The translations under genes and the position numbers were made by a program. The notes beneath the pieces were generated by a model, which was not told where the DNA came from, did not search any database, and saw nothing but the letters and a program-made list of their open reading frames with translations. 34,501 nucleotides of DNA from Accumulibacter sp032229525 (GTDB taxonomy: Bacteria > Pseudomonadota > Gammaproteobacteria > Burkholderiales > Rhodocyclaceae), in the NCBI RefSeq assembly GCF_032229525.1, contig NZ_JAVTWB010000206.1:1-34501 (forward strand). The letters run 5' to 3'. Each line of letters begins with the position of its first letter. The first letter of the stretch is position 1. Below, in pieces: positions 26,911 through 34,501 of this stretch.

Positions 26911-27903
26911 CTACACCGTCGCCAGGCGGTTGCTTTCCAGGGCGACCAGCGCCTTGGCCTGATTGAAGTCGCTGGCGCGGCCGCAGGCATAGAGGCAGCA
27001 GGCGAGTTGGTTGGCGATCGGCGCCGGCAGTTGGGCTTCGCCGGCGAGTACGCGGCGCATCCAGGCGACCGTCGCGTCGGCGTCGCAGGTTTCGGGTAGT
27101 TGCGGCAGGGTCCTCAGGCTGTCGCGCTCGGCTTCGAAGAGGACGTCGCTGACACCGTCGTGCACATGCTCGATCAGCGGGCGGCGTTTCGGATTGGCGA
27201 AGGGCTCGCCTTCGGTGCCGCGCAGCAACAGGGCATGCGCGCCGCCAGTCGCCAGCACGCTACGCATGCTGGTGATGTAGTCGGGGTGGGTCGCCGCAGC
27301 CAGCAGCAGCGCTTCGCCATGGAAAGGATCGAGCATCTTGACCAGACTGTGGGCGCTATTGCGCAGGCCGAGACGGCTGCGCAAGGCGAGCTGGCGCTCG
27401 AGAGCCGGGGACATCAGCGGCAGCGGCAGATAGGCCAGGCGGTATTCGTCGATCGCCAGTTGCGCCTGCTGCAGGCTGCTGCTGGATGGCAGGCCGAAGG
27501 CGGTGAAGATGTGTTCGCTGGTGACTCGTCCATAGTCGTCGCCAAGGCCGTGCACCAGCACCGGTACGCCGAAGCGCTGCAGCAGCAGGGCCAGGAGCGG
27601 CGTCAGGTTGGCGCTGCGACGAGCGCCGTTGTAGCTCGGGATGACGATCGGACGCACGGCTCCGGACGGCCGGCCGAGGCGCGGCAGGCGTTCGTTGGCG
27701 GCGGCCAGAAAGCCGGCCATCTCGTCCACCGTTTCGGTCTTCATGCGCAGGGCTATGGCGATGGCGCCCTGTTCGAGATCGGGCACGCTGCCGTCGAGAA
27801 GCGCGCCGTAAAGCTGTTGTGCTTCGGCGCGCGACAGGTCGCGGGCGCCCTCCGCACCACGCCCGATTTCCCTGATGACCGACGCCAGATCGATACCCGT
27901 CAT
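26911..27903 (-). CDS. ybiB: YbiB/TrpD2-like protein (anthranilate phosphoribosyltransferase fold)
   Basis: The protein has 330 residues. It has a TrpD-like layout: a helical N-terminus ending with LRMKTETVDEMAGFLAA, a glycosyltransferase family 3-like domain with VIPSYNGARRSANLTPLLALLL, and a C-terminal RRVLAGEAQLPAPIANQLACCLYACGRA. E. coli YbiB has this fold but lacks anthranilate transfer activity and binds nucleic acid. The Ser-rich GLPSSSSLQQA segment takes the place of the TrpD phosphate-binding loop. It lies 19 bases downstream of nasA, likely in the same transcript; a shared purpose is unknown. Confidence 0.85.
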   Translation of the reverse strand: MTGIDLASVIREIGRGAEGARDLSRAEAQQLYGALLDGSVPDLEQGAIAIALRMKTETVDEMAGFLAAANERLPRLGRPSGAVRPIVIPSYNGARRSANLTPLLALLLQRFGVPVLVHGLGDDYGRVTSEHIFTAFGLPSSSSLQQAQLAIDEYRLAYLPLPLMSPALERQLALRSRLGLRNSAHSLVKMLDPFHGEALLLAAATHPDYITSMRSVLATGGAHALLLRGTEGEPFANPKRRPLIEHVHDGVSDVLFEAERDSLRTLPQLPETCDADATVAWMRRVLAGEAQLPAPIANQLACCLYACGRASDFNQAKALVALESNRLATV

Positions 27904-27922
27904 GCTCCCTCCGATGCTGTCT

Positions 27923-30685
27923 TCAGGCCACCTGCGCGCTGGCCGTGCGCTCGGCCTGACTGGCGATCATCTGTCGCAGTTCGGGCAGACACGAGCCGCA
28001 GAAGGTACCGCATTTTCGCTTTTCCTGCAGGACTGCCAGCGTCGCGCCGGCCTCGAGATCGGCGCCAATCTGTGCTTCGGTGATGTCGGCGCAGTTGCAG
28101 ACGACGCGGCTGCGCTGCGGCAGCTTGCCCGGTCGCTTGCCGATTGGTGCGACCGCCCAGCGGATGAGGGCGGGATCGAGCCCCGCCTCTGCCTCGTCGG
28201 CCGCGTTGGCCATCACCTCTTTCAGCCACGACTGCGCCTGCGTCTCGCCGGCGAGGCGAACGCCGATCAGCTTGCCGTCCGGGGCGAGTGCGCGCTTGCT
28301 GATCTGGCGGCGGTGATCGGCATAGACGATCGCTTTGTCGTCGGCGTCCAGGCCGAACAGCGCGTCGATTTCCCGCAGCCGGCTTTCGGGCAGAGCTTCG
28401 CCATGCGCGGCGCGAAAGACCACCAACGGCTCGGCACGGCCGTAAAGGCCGACGGTGGCGAAGGCGAACTCGCGCAGCAGCGCGCGCGCCTTGTCGAGCA
28501 GGGGCAGCGCGTCGAGTTCGCCGGCGCCGGCCTTGCGCAGAATCACCAGCTGCCACGGCAGCTCGGCCTTTTCGACGGCGACGGCGGCATGCTTGAGTTC
28601 GGGCTGCTGCGAGATGGGGTCGTAGGCCGAGAGGGTCAGCGCGTTGACCCCGGGGCTGCTCATGAACTGGCTGCCCCAGTGCATCGGCAACCAGGCGCGG
28701 CCGCGCACCAGGCCGGGGTCGGGCTTGACGCGCAGGTGCACTTCGCCGCGCGGATTGCTCACCCGCACCACGTCGCCGGTGCTCAGGCTGCGTTGGCGCA
28801 GGTCGGCGGGGTGCATCGACAGCAGTGGTTCGTCGTCGAGGTTGAACAGCCGGGCGACCGTGCCGGTACGGCTCATACCGTGCCACTGGTCGCGCAGGCG
28901 GCCGGAGAGCAGGGCGATCGGACGCGCTTCGTCGGTCGTTTCGGCGGTTGGGCGGTGTTCGACATTGACGAAGCGGGCGCGGCCGCTGGCGGTCGGGAAC
29001 ACGCCATCGGCGTACAGCCGGCGGCGGCCGCTGCTCGCGCCCTCGGGCAGCGGCCACTGTTGTGGGCCGGCCGAGTCGAGCAGGGCGTAGCTGATGCCGG
29101 TGATGTCGAGGTCGCGCCCGCGCGTGCTCTCGCGATGTTCGTTGAAGATGGCCTCGGGGCCGGTGTAGGGAAAAAGCTGCCCGGTCAGCGGCTGTCCGAG
29201 CCGTGCGCCGAGACGGCGGGCGAAGTCGACGACGATCTCCCAGTCGGGCCGCGCTTCGCCCGGGCGGGCGACCGCCGGCGTGATGTGCGTGATGCAGCGC
29301 TCGGAGTTGGTGACCGTGCCTTCCTTTTCTCCCCAGGTGGTTGCCGGCAGCATCAGATCGGCGTAGGCGGCGGTGTCGGTGTTGGCGTAGGCTTCCTGCA
29401 GGACGACGAACTCCGCCGCCTGCAGTGCTGCGCGCACCTCGGTCTGGTCGGGCAGCGATTGCGCCGGGTTGGTGCAGGCGATCCACACCGCCTTGATCTC
29501 GCCGCGCTTGAGCGCCGCGAAGAGTTCGACCGCCGCCTTGCCGGGTTGCGCGGGCACCGACGGCACGCCCCACAGGCGGGCCACTTCGGCACGGTGTTCC
29601 GGGTTGGCGAGGTCGCGGTGCGCCGAGAGCAGGTTGGCCAGGCCGCCGACTTCGCGGCCGCCCATGGCGTTCGGCTGCCCGGTCAGCGAGAACGGCCCGG
29701 CACCCGGGCGGCCGATGTGCCCGGTGGCCAGATGCAGATGGATCAGCGCGGCATTGTTGTGCGTGCCATGCGCCGACTGGTTGAGCCCCTGGCAGTACAG
29801 TGACAGCGCCGCCGACGCCTGGCCGAACCAGCGCGCCGCCTGGATGATCTCGGCCTCGGCGAGCTCGCAGATCCCGGCCACCACGGCCGGCGGGTAGGCG
29901 GTGAGCGTCGCTTCGAGCGCGGCAAAGCCCTCGGTGTGGGCGGCGATATAGTCACGGTCGACCAGTTCCTCGACCAGCATGACGTGCAGCAGGCCCAGGT
30001 ACAGCGCGATGTCGGTGCCCGGCTTGAGCGGCAGGTGGAGGTCAGCGATCTCGGCGGTTTCGCTACGTCGCGGGTCGACGACGATGATCCGCAAGTCGGG
30101 GTTGGCGGCGCGTGCGTCTTCGATGCGGCGGAAGACGATCGGATGCGCGACCGCCGGGTTGGCGCCGGCGATCAGCAGGCAGTCGGTGAGCGCGATATCC
30201 TCGTAGCAGCACGGTGGCGCGTCGGCGCCGAGCGTCTGCTTGTAGCCGGCCACTGCCGACGACATGCACAGGCGTGAGTTGGTGTCGACGTTGTTGGTAC
30301 CGATCAGGCCCTTGGCGAGCTTGTTGAAGACGTAGTAGTCCTCGGTAAGCAACTGGCCGGAAATGTAGAAGGCGACGCTGTCCGGGCCGTGCGCGGCGAT
30401 GGTTTCGGCAAAGCGCTCGGCGGCGTGGTCGAGTGCTTCGTCCCAGCCGAGCCGCTGGCGCGGCAGCGTTCGCTGCCGACGCAGTTCAGGATGCAGCAGG
30501 CGATAGTCCGGGCGTGCCGTCAGGTGCAGCGATGCGCCCTTGGTGCACAGGCGACCGGCATTGGCCGGATGTTCGGGGTCACCGCGCACACCGGTGATCT
30601 GGCCGCCTTCAGTTTCGATCAGCAGCCCGCAACCGACGCCGCAGTAACAACAGGTGGATTTGGTTGAAGTGACTTGCTGGTTCAT
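27923..30685 (-). CDS. nasA: Assimilatory nitrate reductase catalytic subunit
   Basis: The protein has 920 residues and reduces nitrate to nitrite in the cytoplasm with molybdenum bis-MGD. At the N-terminus Cys12, Cys15, Cys19 and Cys47 (CCYCGVGCG and GRLCTKG) hold a [4Fe-4S] cluster. Cys140 in NSRLCMSSAV is the likely Mo ligand. The middle shows molybdopterin-binding segments, and the C-terminus (about 863-899) has a BFD-like [2Fe-2S] domain (CNCADITEAQIG, CGTFCGSC). No periplasmic signal is present. The ATG at 30685 has AGGAG seven bases upstream; the frame is open further up but not conserved. A sigma-54 promoter lies just before it. Nitrite reductase genes are not in the window. Confidence 0.95.
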   Translation of the reverse strand: MNQQVTSTKSTCCYCGVGCGLLIETEGGQITGVRGDPEHPANAGRLCTKGASLHLTARPDYRLLHPELRRQRTLPRQRLGWDEALDHAAERFAETIAAHGPDSVAFYISGQLLTEDYYVFNKLAKGLIGTNNVDTNSRLCMSSAVAGYKQTLGADAPPCCYEDIALTDCLLIAGANPAVAHPIVFRRIEDARAANPDLRIIVVDPRRSETAEIADLHLPLKPGTDIALYLGLLHVMLVEELVDRDYIAAHTEGFAALEATLTAYPPAVVAGICELAEAEIIQAARWFGQASAALSLYCQGLNQSAHGTHNNAALIHLHLATGHIGRPGAGPFSLTGQPNAMGGREVGGLANLLSAHRDLANPEHRAEVARLWGVPSVPAQPGKAAVELFAALKRGEIKAVWIACTNPAQSLPDQTEVRAALQAAEFVVLQEAYANTDTAAYADLMLPATTWGEKEGTVTNSERCITHITPAVARPGEARPDWEIVVDFARRLGARLGQPLTGQLFPYTGPEAIFNEHRESTRGRDLDITGISYALLDSAGPQQWPLPEGASSGRRRLYADGVFPTASGRARFVNVEHRPTAETTDEARPIALLSGRLRDQWHGMSRTGTVARLFNLDDEPLLSMHPADLRQRSLSTGDVVRVSNPRGEVHLRVKPDPGLVRGRAWLPMHWGSQFMSSPGVNALTLSAYDPISQQPELKHAAVAVEKAELPWQLVILRKAGAGELDALPLLDKARALLREFAFATVGLYGRAEPLVVFRAAHGEALPESRLREIDALFGLDADDKAIVYADHRRQISKRALAPDGKLIGVRLAGETQAQSWLKEVMANAADEAEAGLDPALIRWAVAPIGKRPGKLPQRSRVVCNCADITEAQIGADLEAGATLAVLQEKRKCGTFCGSCLPELRQMIASQAERTASAQVA

Positions 30686-30706
30686 TTTTGGCTCCTGCTT
30701 GTGCAA

Positions 30707-30722
30707 AGCAACAGCTGTGCCA
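30707..30722 (-). promoter_or_regulatory. Sigma-54 promoter of nasA
   Basis: On the minus strand TGGCACAGCTGTTGCT matches the -24/-12 consensus TGGCACG-N4-TTGC with the correct GG-to-GC spacing; only the seventh base (A for G) differs. Transcription would start about 12 bases on, near 30697, just before the nasA ribosome binding site. Confidence 0.8.
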
Positions 30723-30774
30723 TGCTCGCAAGTCCTGGATTCGCTGCGCCGAGCAAGCGTGCCGGCGGCGAGCC

Positions 30775-30791
30775 TGCCCCGGCGTGGTGCA
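30775..30791. promoter_or_regulatory. NtrC-like binding site upstream of nasA
   Basis: TGCCCC-GGCGT-GGTGCA matches the NtrC dyad TGCACC-N5-GGTGCA at 11 of 12 positions. Its centre is about 86 bases upstream of the predicted nasA start point, in the range of an enhancer site for a sigma-54 promoter. Confidence 0.6.
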
Positions 30792-31137
30792 TCGTGCTGC
30801 GCCGCAGTGGGTGGCCGCCTCAATGCGGGGCGGCGGCTGCCCGCCGGGTCAGCGCTGGCGCTTCAGGGGCAGCGTTCGGGATTTCGGTGTCGTGATGACA
30901 CGCTGTTCACCGATCAGTTTTTTCGGCAAGCCCCGCTGCCAGAATTCGACAGAGAATAGCAACTCAAGCACGCTGGTCGATTGGTGACGAAACGGCTAGC
31001 GGTCGCGGTGGCTGCATGGCGGACTGCTCCTCGGCCACTGCCGCCATTCGGCCTGCTGGCTGACTCAGTCGGCAATGAGTCGGTAAGGGGCCGTACGTCT
31101 ACCAATCACGCTGAGCGGTTGAATTTCCTCTCCTTCG

Positions 31138-31806
31138 TCAGCTTCTGGTCAATGCGTCGTTCAACCGGGTCGCGCCAAACAGAATGATCTTGAGCTGTTG
31201 AACGAAGTTTTCCGACATTTCGGCTTCGAGCAGGGCCTGGTCGGGGGGCAGGTCGAGCACGTCGGTTGCTGCCGCGAGCATGGTCATCACGATCATTCCG
31301 CAAACCATCTGCAAACTTGCCGTCGGCAGTTGCGCGTAAAGGCCGCGCATCCGGAAATCCTGCGCCATTTCATTGGTGAAATGGGTGACGTCATTGCGAA
31401 TCGCCAGGCGCAGTATGCGGCTGCCCCCGGAACGCTCGCTCGATATGAACACGAACTGCAAGCGGTTCAGTTTGACGTACTCGAGATAGACGCTGACCGA
31501 ACGCCGCAGCATGTCGCGCGGCGCCACATCCATCTTGCGTGCCTCACGCAACAGCCGACGCAGCGTAATCCCCACCTCTTCAACCAGCACCAGGCCCAAC
31601 TCGTCGGTATTGCGAAAGTGACGATAGAAGGCATTCGGCACCACGCCGGCTTCGCGGGCGATTTCACGCAATCCAAGACTGGTGAAACTGCGCCCCTCGC
31701 CCATCAGGGTCCGTGCGGCCTGCAGGAGCTTCGCACGGGTCAAGTCCTTGCGCGCGCTGCGTGGCAGGGGTTCGGGATCCTTCGATGCAGTTTTTCTGGG
31801 TGGCAT
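31138..31806 (-). CDS. TetR-family regulator, FabR-like
   Basis: The protein has 222 residues. The DNA-binding part is close to FabR of E. coli: FTSLGLREIAREAGVVPNAFYRHFRNTDELGLVLVEEVG with the same spacing (about residues 40-79), followed by LRRLLREARK. The C-terminal part contains RLQFVFISSERSGGSRILRLAI, matching the FabR ligand domain (RLLLRERSG). FabR represses unsaturated fatty acid synthesis genes on binding acyl-ACP or acyl-CoA. Here it is divergent from an acyl-CoA dehydrogenase gene with a 241-base shared region, so it more likely controls fatty acid breakdown. Two inverted repeats lie in the gap. Confidence 0.85.
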   Translation of the reverse strand: MPPRKTASKDPEPLPRSARKDLTRAKLLQAARTLMGEGRSFTSLGLREIAREAGVVPNAFYRHFRNTDELGLVLVEEVGITLRRLLREARKMDVAPRDMLRRSVSVYLEYVKLNRLQFVFISSERSGGSRILRLAIRNDVTHFTNEMAQDFRMRGLYAQLPTASLQMVCGMIVMTMLAAATDVLDLPPDQALLEAEMSENFVQQLKIILFGATRLNDALTRS

Positions 31807-31825
31807 GGCGGCGCTCCTGTTGCAC

Positions 31826-31852
31826 TGTATAGAACACGCGTATCTGTAACAA
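31826..31852 (-). promoter_or_regulatory. Candidate promoter of the FabR-like gene
   Basis: On the minus strand TTGTTA (31852-31847) is followed after 15 bases by TATACA (31831-31826). The spacing is short but both hexamers are good. The AACACGC repeat arm at 31833-31839 lies between them, as expected for autoregulation. Confidence 0.4.
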
Positions 31853-31860
31853 TGCGTGTT
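31833..31860. promoter_or_regulatory. Inverted repeat AACACGC-N14-GCGTGTT, candidate operator
   Basis: Two seven-base arms (31833-31839 and 31854-31860) are exact reverse complements. They overlap the predicted promoter of the FabR-like gene, so a repressor bound here would block its own synthesis. Confidence 0.45.
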
Positions 31861-31936
31861 ATATCACTATTTATGCTCAACAAATCATGGTGATAGATGT
31901 AGGTTAAAAAAAAAGAGCTGACAATCTAATGTTTGG

Positions 31937-31952
31937 GTGTACATGCGTACAC
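31937..31952. promoter_or_regulatory. Palindrome GTGTAC-ATGC-GTACAC, candidate operator
   Basis: Two perfect six-base arms flank four bases. It lies 95 bases before the acyl-CoA dehydrogenase start. CTGACA at 31918-31923 could be the -35 with the palindrome covering the -10, so a TetR/FabR-type repressor there would block that gene. FabR/DesT operators have GTAC or GAAC palindromes of similar form. Confidence 0.5.
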
Positions 31953-32047
31953 TCTCCGTAGTAACCTGACACAAGTGGCCGCACGTCGCAGATCGTACGT
32001 AGCGCGTAGCGCCAAGCCGCTCTGTCACTGTCGCGAAAGACCGCATC

Positions 32048-33871
32048 ATGCCGACCTATAAAGCTCCCCTGCGCGACATGCGCTTCCTGATCAACGAGGT
32101 GCTGGACTACCCCGCGCATTACGCCGGGTTGTCGAACGGCGGCGAGGCAACGCCGGACATGGTGAATGCCATCCTTGAAGGTGCCGCCACGTGGTGCGAA
32201 GAGGTCCTCGCGCCGATCAACCTTTCCGGCGACCAGGAGGGCTGCCACTTCAACGCGGGCGAAGTCACCACCCCGACCGGCTTCAAGGAAGCTTACCGCC
32301 AGTTCGTCGACGGCGGCTGGCAGGGGTTGTCATTTCCGACGGAATACGGTGGTCAGGGGTTGCCGACATCGCTCAGCCTGTTCAGGACCGAGATGATGGG
32401 CGCCGCCAACTGGTCGTTCAACATGTATCCGGGGCTGAGCCTGGGCTGCATCAACACCCTTTTGCGGTACGGTACCGAGGCACAAAAATCGCTCTATCTG
32501 CCATCGCTCGTCAGCGGCGAGTGGACCGGCACCATGTGCCTGACCGAGCCGCAGTGCGGCACCGATCTGGCGCAGGTCAAGACCCGGGCCGTGCCGCAGC
32601 CCGACGGCAGCTACAAGCTCACCGGCACCAAGATGTTCATCTCGGCCGGCGAGCACGATCTGGCCGGGAATATTGTGCACATCGTCCTCGCCCGCCTGCC
32701 CGATGCCCCGGCCGGCACACGTGGCATTTCGCTGTTCGTCGTGCCGAAGTTTCGTGTCGCCAAAGACGGCTCTGCCGGCCAACGCAACACCGTCAGTTGC
32801 GGCTCCATCGAACACAAGATGGGAATTCGTGGCTCGGCAACCGCCGTTCTGAATTTTGACGAGGCAACCGGGCACCTGATTTTCGAACCCAACAAGGGCC
32901 TGGAAGCCATGTTCACCTACATGAACACCGCCCGAATCGGAATCGCGATCCAGGGCGTCGCCCACGCCGAAGCGTCCTTTCAGGGCGCACTGGCCTATGC
33001 CAAAGACAGACGATCAATGCGCGCCCTCTCGGGAAAGAAGGAACCCGAGGCCAATGCCGACGCCCTCATCTGGCACGCCGATGTGCGACGCATGCTGCTA
33101 ACCCAAAAGGCCATCGCCGAAGGGGGGCGGGCGATGATCTATGCGGCCGCCCAGACAGCCGACCTGATGTTCAACGCCACGCTCGAAAACGACCAGGCCA
33201 GCTACGACCACTACGACAACCAGCTCGGCTTCTACACCCCCATCCTCAAGGGTTTTCTTACCGAAATGGGCCTCGAAGCCGCCAATATCGGCATGCAAGT
33301 GTTCGGCGGGCACGGCTATATTCACGAGCACGGCATGGAACAGATCGCCCGTGATGCACGCATCTCCACCCTGTATGAAGGCACCACCGGCATCCAGGCG
33401 CTCGACCTGCTTGGCCGCAAGGTATTGATCGGCACCAAGGGCAAGTGCGTGCGCGAATTCACGCGCATCATGCTGCGCCTGGCAAGAGCCAACCTGTTTG
33501 CGCGGGGCCCCATCGGCACCATGGCGCGCTCGATCATGAAACGCGCCATGGAGTGGAACATGCTCACTTTGCGCATCATGTTGCGGGCGGGCAAGGATCG
33601 CGATCTTGTGGGGTCGGCCAGCGTCGACTACCTGATGTATTCAGGCTACGTCATGATGGGGTATTTCCTCGCCCTGCAAGCGGAGAAAGCGCAAACGCTG
33701 ATGCTCAGCGGCAAGGGAGCCGAGTCTGTGGATTTCTATCGCGCCAAGATTCAGACTGCCGCGTTCTACTTTGACCGTGTCTTGCCCCGTGCTGACGCGC
33801 ACCGCAAGAGCGCACTGGCACCGACGCACTCGCTGATGCAGATGGACAACGGGAGTTTCGCGTTCGCGTGA
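32048..33871 (+). CDS. Acyl-CoA dehydrogenase (long type with C-terminal extension)
   Basis: The protein has 607 residues. It oxidises acyl-CoA to trans-2-enoyl-CoA with FAD, the first step of beta-oxidation. Visible are the N-terminal helical domain, WTGTMCLTEPQCGTDLAQVKT and YKLTGTKMFISAGEHD in the FAD-binding middle domain, FGGHGYIHEHGMEQIARDARI, and YEGTTGIQALDL with the probable catalytic Glu at residue 444. About 150 residues follow, an extension found in a family of longer acyl-CoA dehydrogenases of proteobacteria. Chain-length preference cannot be read. It is divergent from the FabR-like gene, its probable regulator, and followed by a small gene of unknown function. Confidence 0.92.
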   Translation: MPTYKAPLRDMRFLINEVLDYPAHYAGLSNGGEATPDMVNAILEGAATWCEEVLAPINLSGDQEGCHFNAGEVTTPTGFKEAYRQFVDGGWQGLSFPTEYGGQGLPTSLSLFRTEMMGAANWSFNMYPGLSLGCINTLLRYGTEAQKSLYLPSLVSGEWTGTMCLTEPQCGTDLAQVKTRAVPQPDGSYKLTGTKMFISAGEHDLAGNIVHIVLARLPDAPAGTRGISLFVVPKFRVAKDGSAGQRNTVSCGSIEHKMGIRGSATAVLNFDEATGHLIFEPNKGLEAMFTYMNTARIGIAIQGVAHAEASFQGALAYAKDRRSMRALSGKKEPEANADALIWHADVRRMLLTQKAIAEGGRAMIYAAAQTADLMFNATLENDQASYDHYDNQLGFYTPILKGFLTEMGLEAANIGMQVFGGHGYIHEHGMEQIARDARISTLYEGTTGIQALDLLGRKVLIGTKGKCVREFTRIMLRLARANLFARGPIGTMARSIMKRAMEWNMLTLRIMLRAGKDRDLVGSASVDYLMYSGYVMMGYFLALQAEKAQTLMLSGKGAESVDFYRAKIQTAAFYFDRVLPRADAHRKSALAPTHSLMQMDNGSFAFA

Positions 33872-33929
33872 TTCACGGTGACGATGGGTGTCGGCCATCG
33901 CGCCACCCCCGCAGATCAAAGGAGAATTC

Positions 33930-34388
33930 GTGCTTACCCCAGCAAAGTCATCGACCAAACAAGCCGCGACGGCTGTCGTCAAGACGGCAGCCAGGGACAG
34001 CGTTCCCGTGTCGGCCAAGAGACCGCGCACGGCCAAAGCCAAGGCCACCACTTCAAGCGGGCCGTCACTGCGCTTCTATCACTCCAAGGCGTTGCGCGAC
34101 AAGACGAATACGGTTCTGTCGGCACTGGCGACGCGGCCAATCCAATCCAATGACGGCGAGACCGTCGCTGACCTGGTCACGGAACTGGTCGAAGCGGGCA
34201 TGGATTACTACTTCTTGAAGGCGCTGAAAGAGGCTCATGTCGGCTTTGTCGCCGAGCAATCGGCACGGCTAGGCATATCCGGGGCAGTCAAGCTCATCAG
34301 TTCGGTCAGCCGCAAGTTCATCACGCGCATGGATCAGGCACAACTGCGGGTAGTCGCCACCCATATCCGCTCACTTGCCCTTACGTAA
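33930..34388 (+). CDS. Protein of unknown function downstream of acyl-CoA dehydrogenase
   Basis: The protein has 152 residues. The first 45 are rich in Lys, Ala, Thr and Ser (KSSTKQAATAVVKTAARD, KRPRTAKAKATTSSG), probably disordered and basic. The rest is helical: SLRFYHSKALRDKTNTVLSAL, VADLVTELVEAGMDYYFLKAL and KLISSVSRKFITRM. No family is recognised. The GTG at 33930 is preferred because AAAGGAG ends five bases upstream; an in-frame GTG at 33888 lacks such a site. It lies 58 bases after the acyl-CoA dehydrogenase stop, so co-transcription is likely. Basic Lys/Ala tails occur in histone-like and granule-associated proteins, but there is no basis to choose. Confidence 0.65.
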   Translation: MLTPAKSSTKQAATAVVKTAARDSVPVSAKRPRTAKAKATTSSGPSLRFYHSKALRDKTNTVLSALATRPIQSNDGETVADLVTELVEAGMDYYFLKALKEAHVGFVAEQSARLGISGAVKLISSVSRKFITRMDQAQLRVVATHIRSLALT

Positions 34389-34501
34389 CTGCTGTACCCC
34401 CCAACTTTGGCGGCATGACCGGATTGGCGGAGTTGTGTGCATTGGCCCTCTGGCAGCTTGCGAAGTACGGCAGCCGTTCAGATGGCTGCCTGTCGGAATC
34501 A
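34389..34501. other. Right-edge stretch without recognised gene
   Basis: These last 113 bases show no gene or site that can be supported. Confidence 0.4.

Larger units (their letters stand above)
30686..31137. other. Intergenic region upstream of nasA
   Basis: No gene was recognised in this 450-base stretch. Its left part holds the nasA sigma-54 promoter and an NtrC-like box. Open frames on both strands lack family patterns and good ribosome binding sites. The right part follows the end of the fabR-like gene; no clear terminator with a T-run was found for it. Confidence 0.55.

Noticed and set aside
27875..29803. A 642-codon open frame on the plus strand
   Set aside because: It is antisense to nasA, which carries all expected Fe-S and Mo residues; the frame shows only low-complexity Gly/Ala/Arg sequence.

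Overview
The window is GC-rich chromosomal DNA of a Gram-negative bacterium, most likely a betaproteobacterium of the Rhodocyclales (Accumulibacter/Dechloromonas-like). This placement is an inference from protein resemblance, the rpsP-rimM-trmD-rplS cluster, the xseB-ispA-dxs operon and the metabolic mix; no rRNA or other decisive marker is present. No tRNA, rRNA, CRISPR array, transposase, integrase or phage gene was found. Most of the window reads as stable chromosome with a few accessory islands.

Layout. 1-3.5 kb: a DUF2182 membrane protein (possibly cut by the window edge), two exported proteins of unknown function on the minus strand, and a YpfJ-type zinc metallopeptidase. 3.5-4.0 kb: the decayed remains of a toxin-antitoxin pair. 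4.0-5.5 kb: a 521-residue protein with a PilZ-like segment. 5.8-7.9 kb: rpsP-rimM-trmD-rplS, with an extended -10 promoter in front and a strong hairpin terminator behind. 8.0-12.0 kb, minus strand: xseB-ispA-dxs-folE2 (isoprenoid precursors plus GTP cyclohydrolase). 12.3-13.5 kb: a SpoIIAA-like protein overlapping a mercaptopyruvate-type sulfurtransferase.

13.8-17.4 kb holds a complete bufferin-type cluster: a small exported Cys peptide (DUF2282), a DUF692 multinuclear iron oxidase, a DUF2063 partner and a DoxX membrane protein. It faces a convergent ECF sigma factor and zinc-finger anti-sigma pair that probably controls it. Next come a divergent inorganic pyrophosphatase and a YhcB/ZapG-like protein.

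19.3-21.7 kb is a translationally coupled trio: a duplicated DUF1538 membrane protein followed by two non-canonical PII-like proteins. This is the least understood system in the window and the best candidate for new biology. 21.9-26.1 kb encodes an RND efflux adaptor and permease without an outer-membrane channel.

26.4-30.7 kb, minus strand: a Nudix hydrolase, a YbiB/TrpD2-like protein and the assimilatory nitrate reductase nasA. The nasA gene has a near-perfect sigma-54 promoter and an NtrC-like box, so it is probably nitrogen-regulated. 31.1-34.4 kb: a FabR-like TetR repressor divergent from an acyl-CoA dehydrogenase gene, with two inverted repeats between them, followed by a short protein of unknown function.
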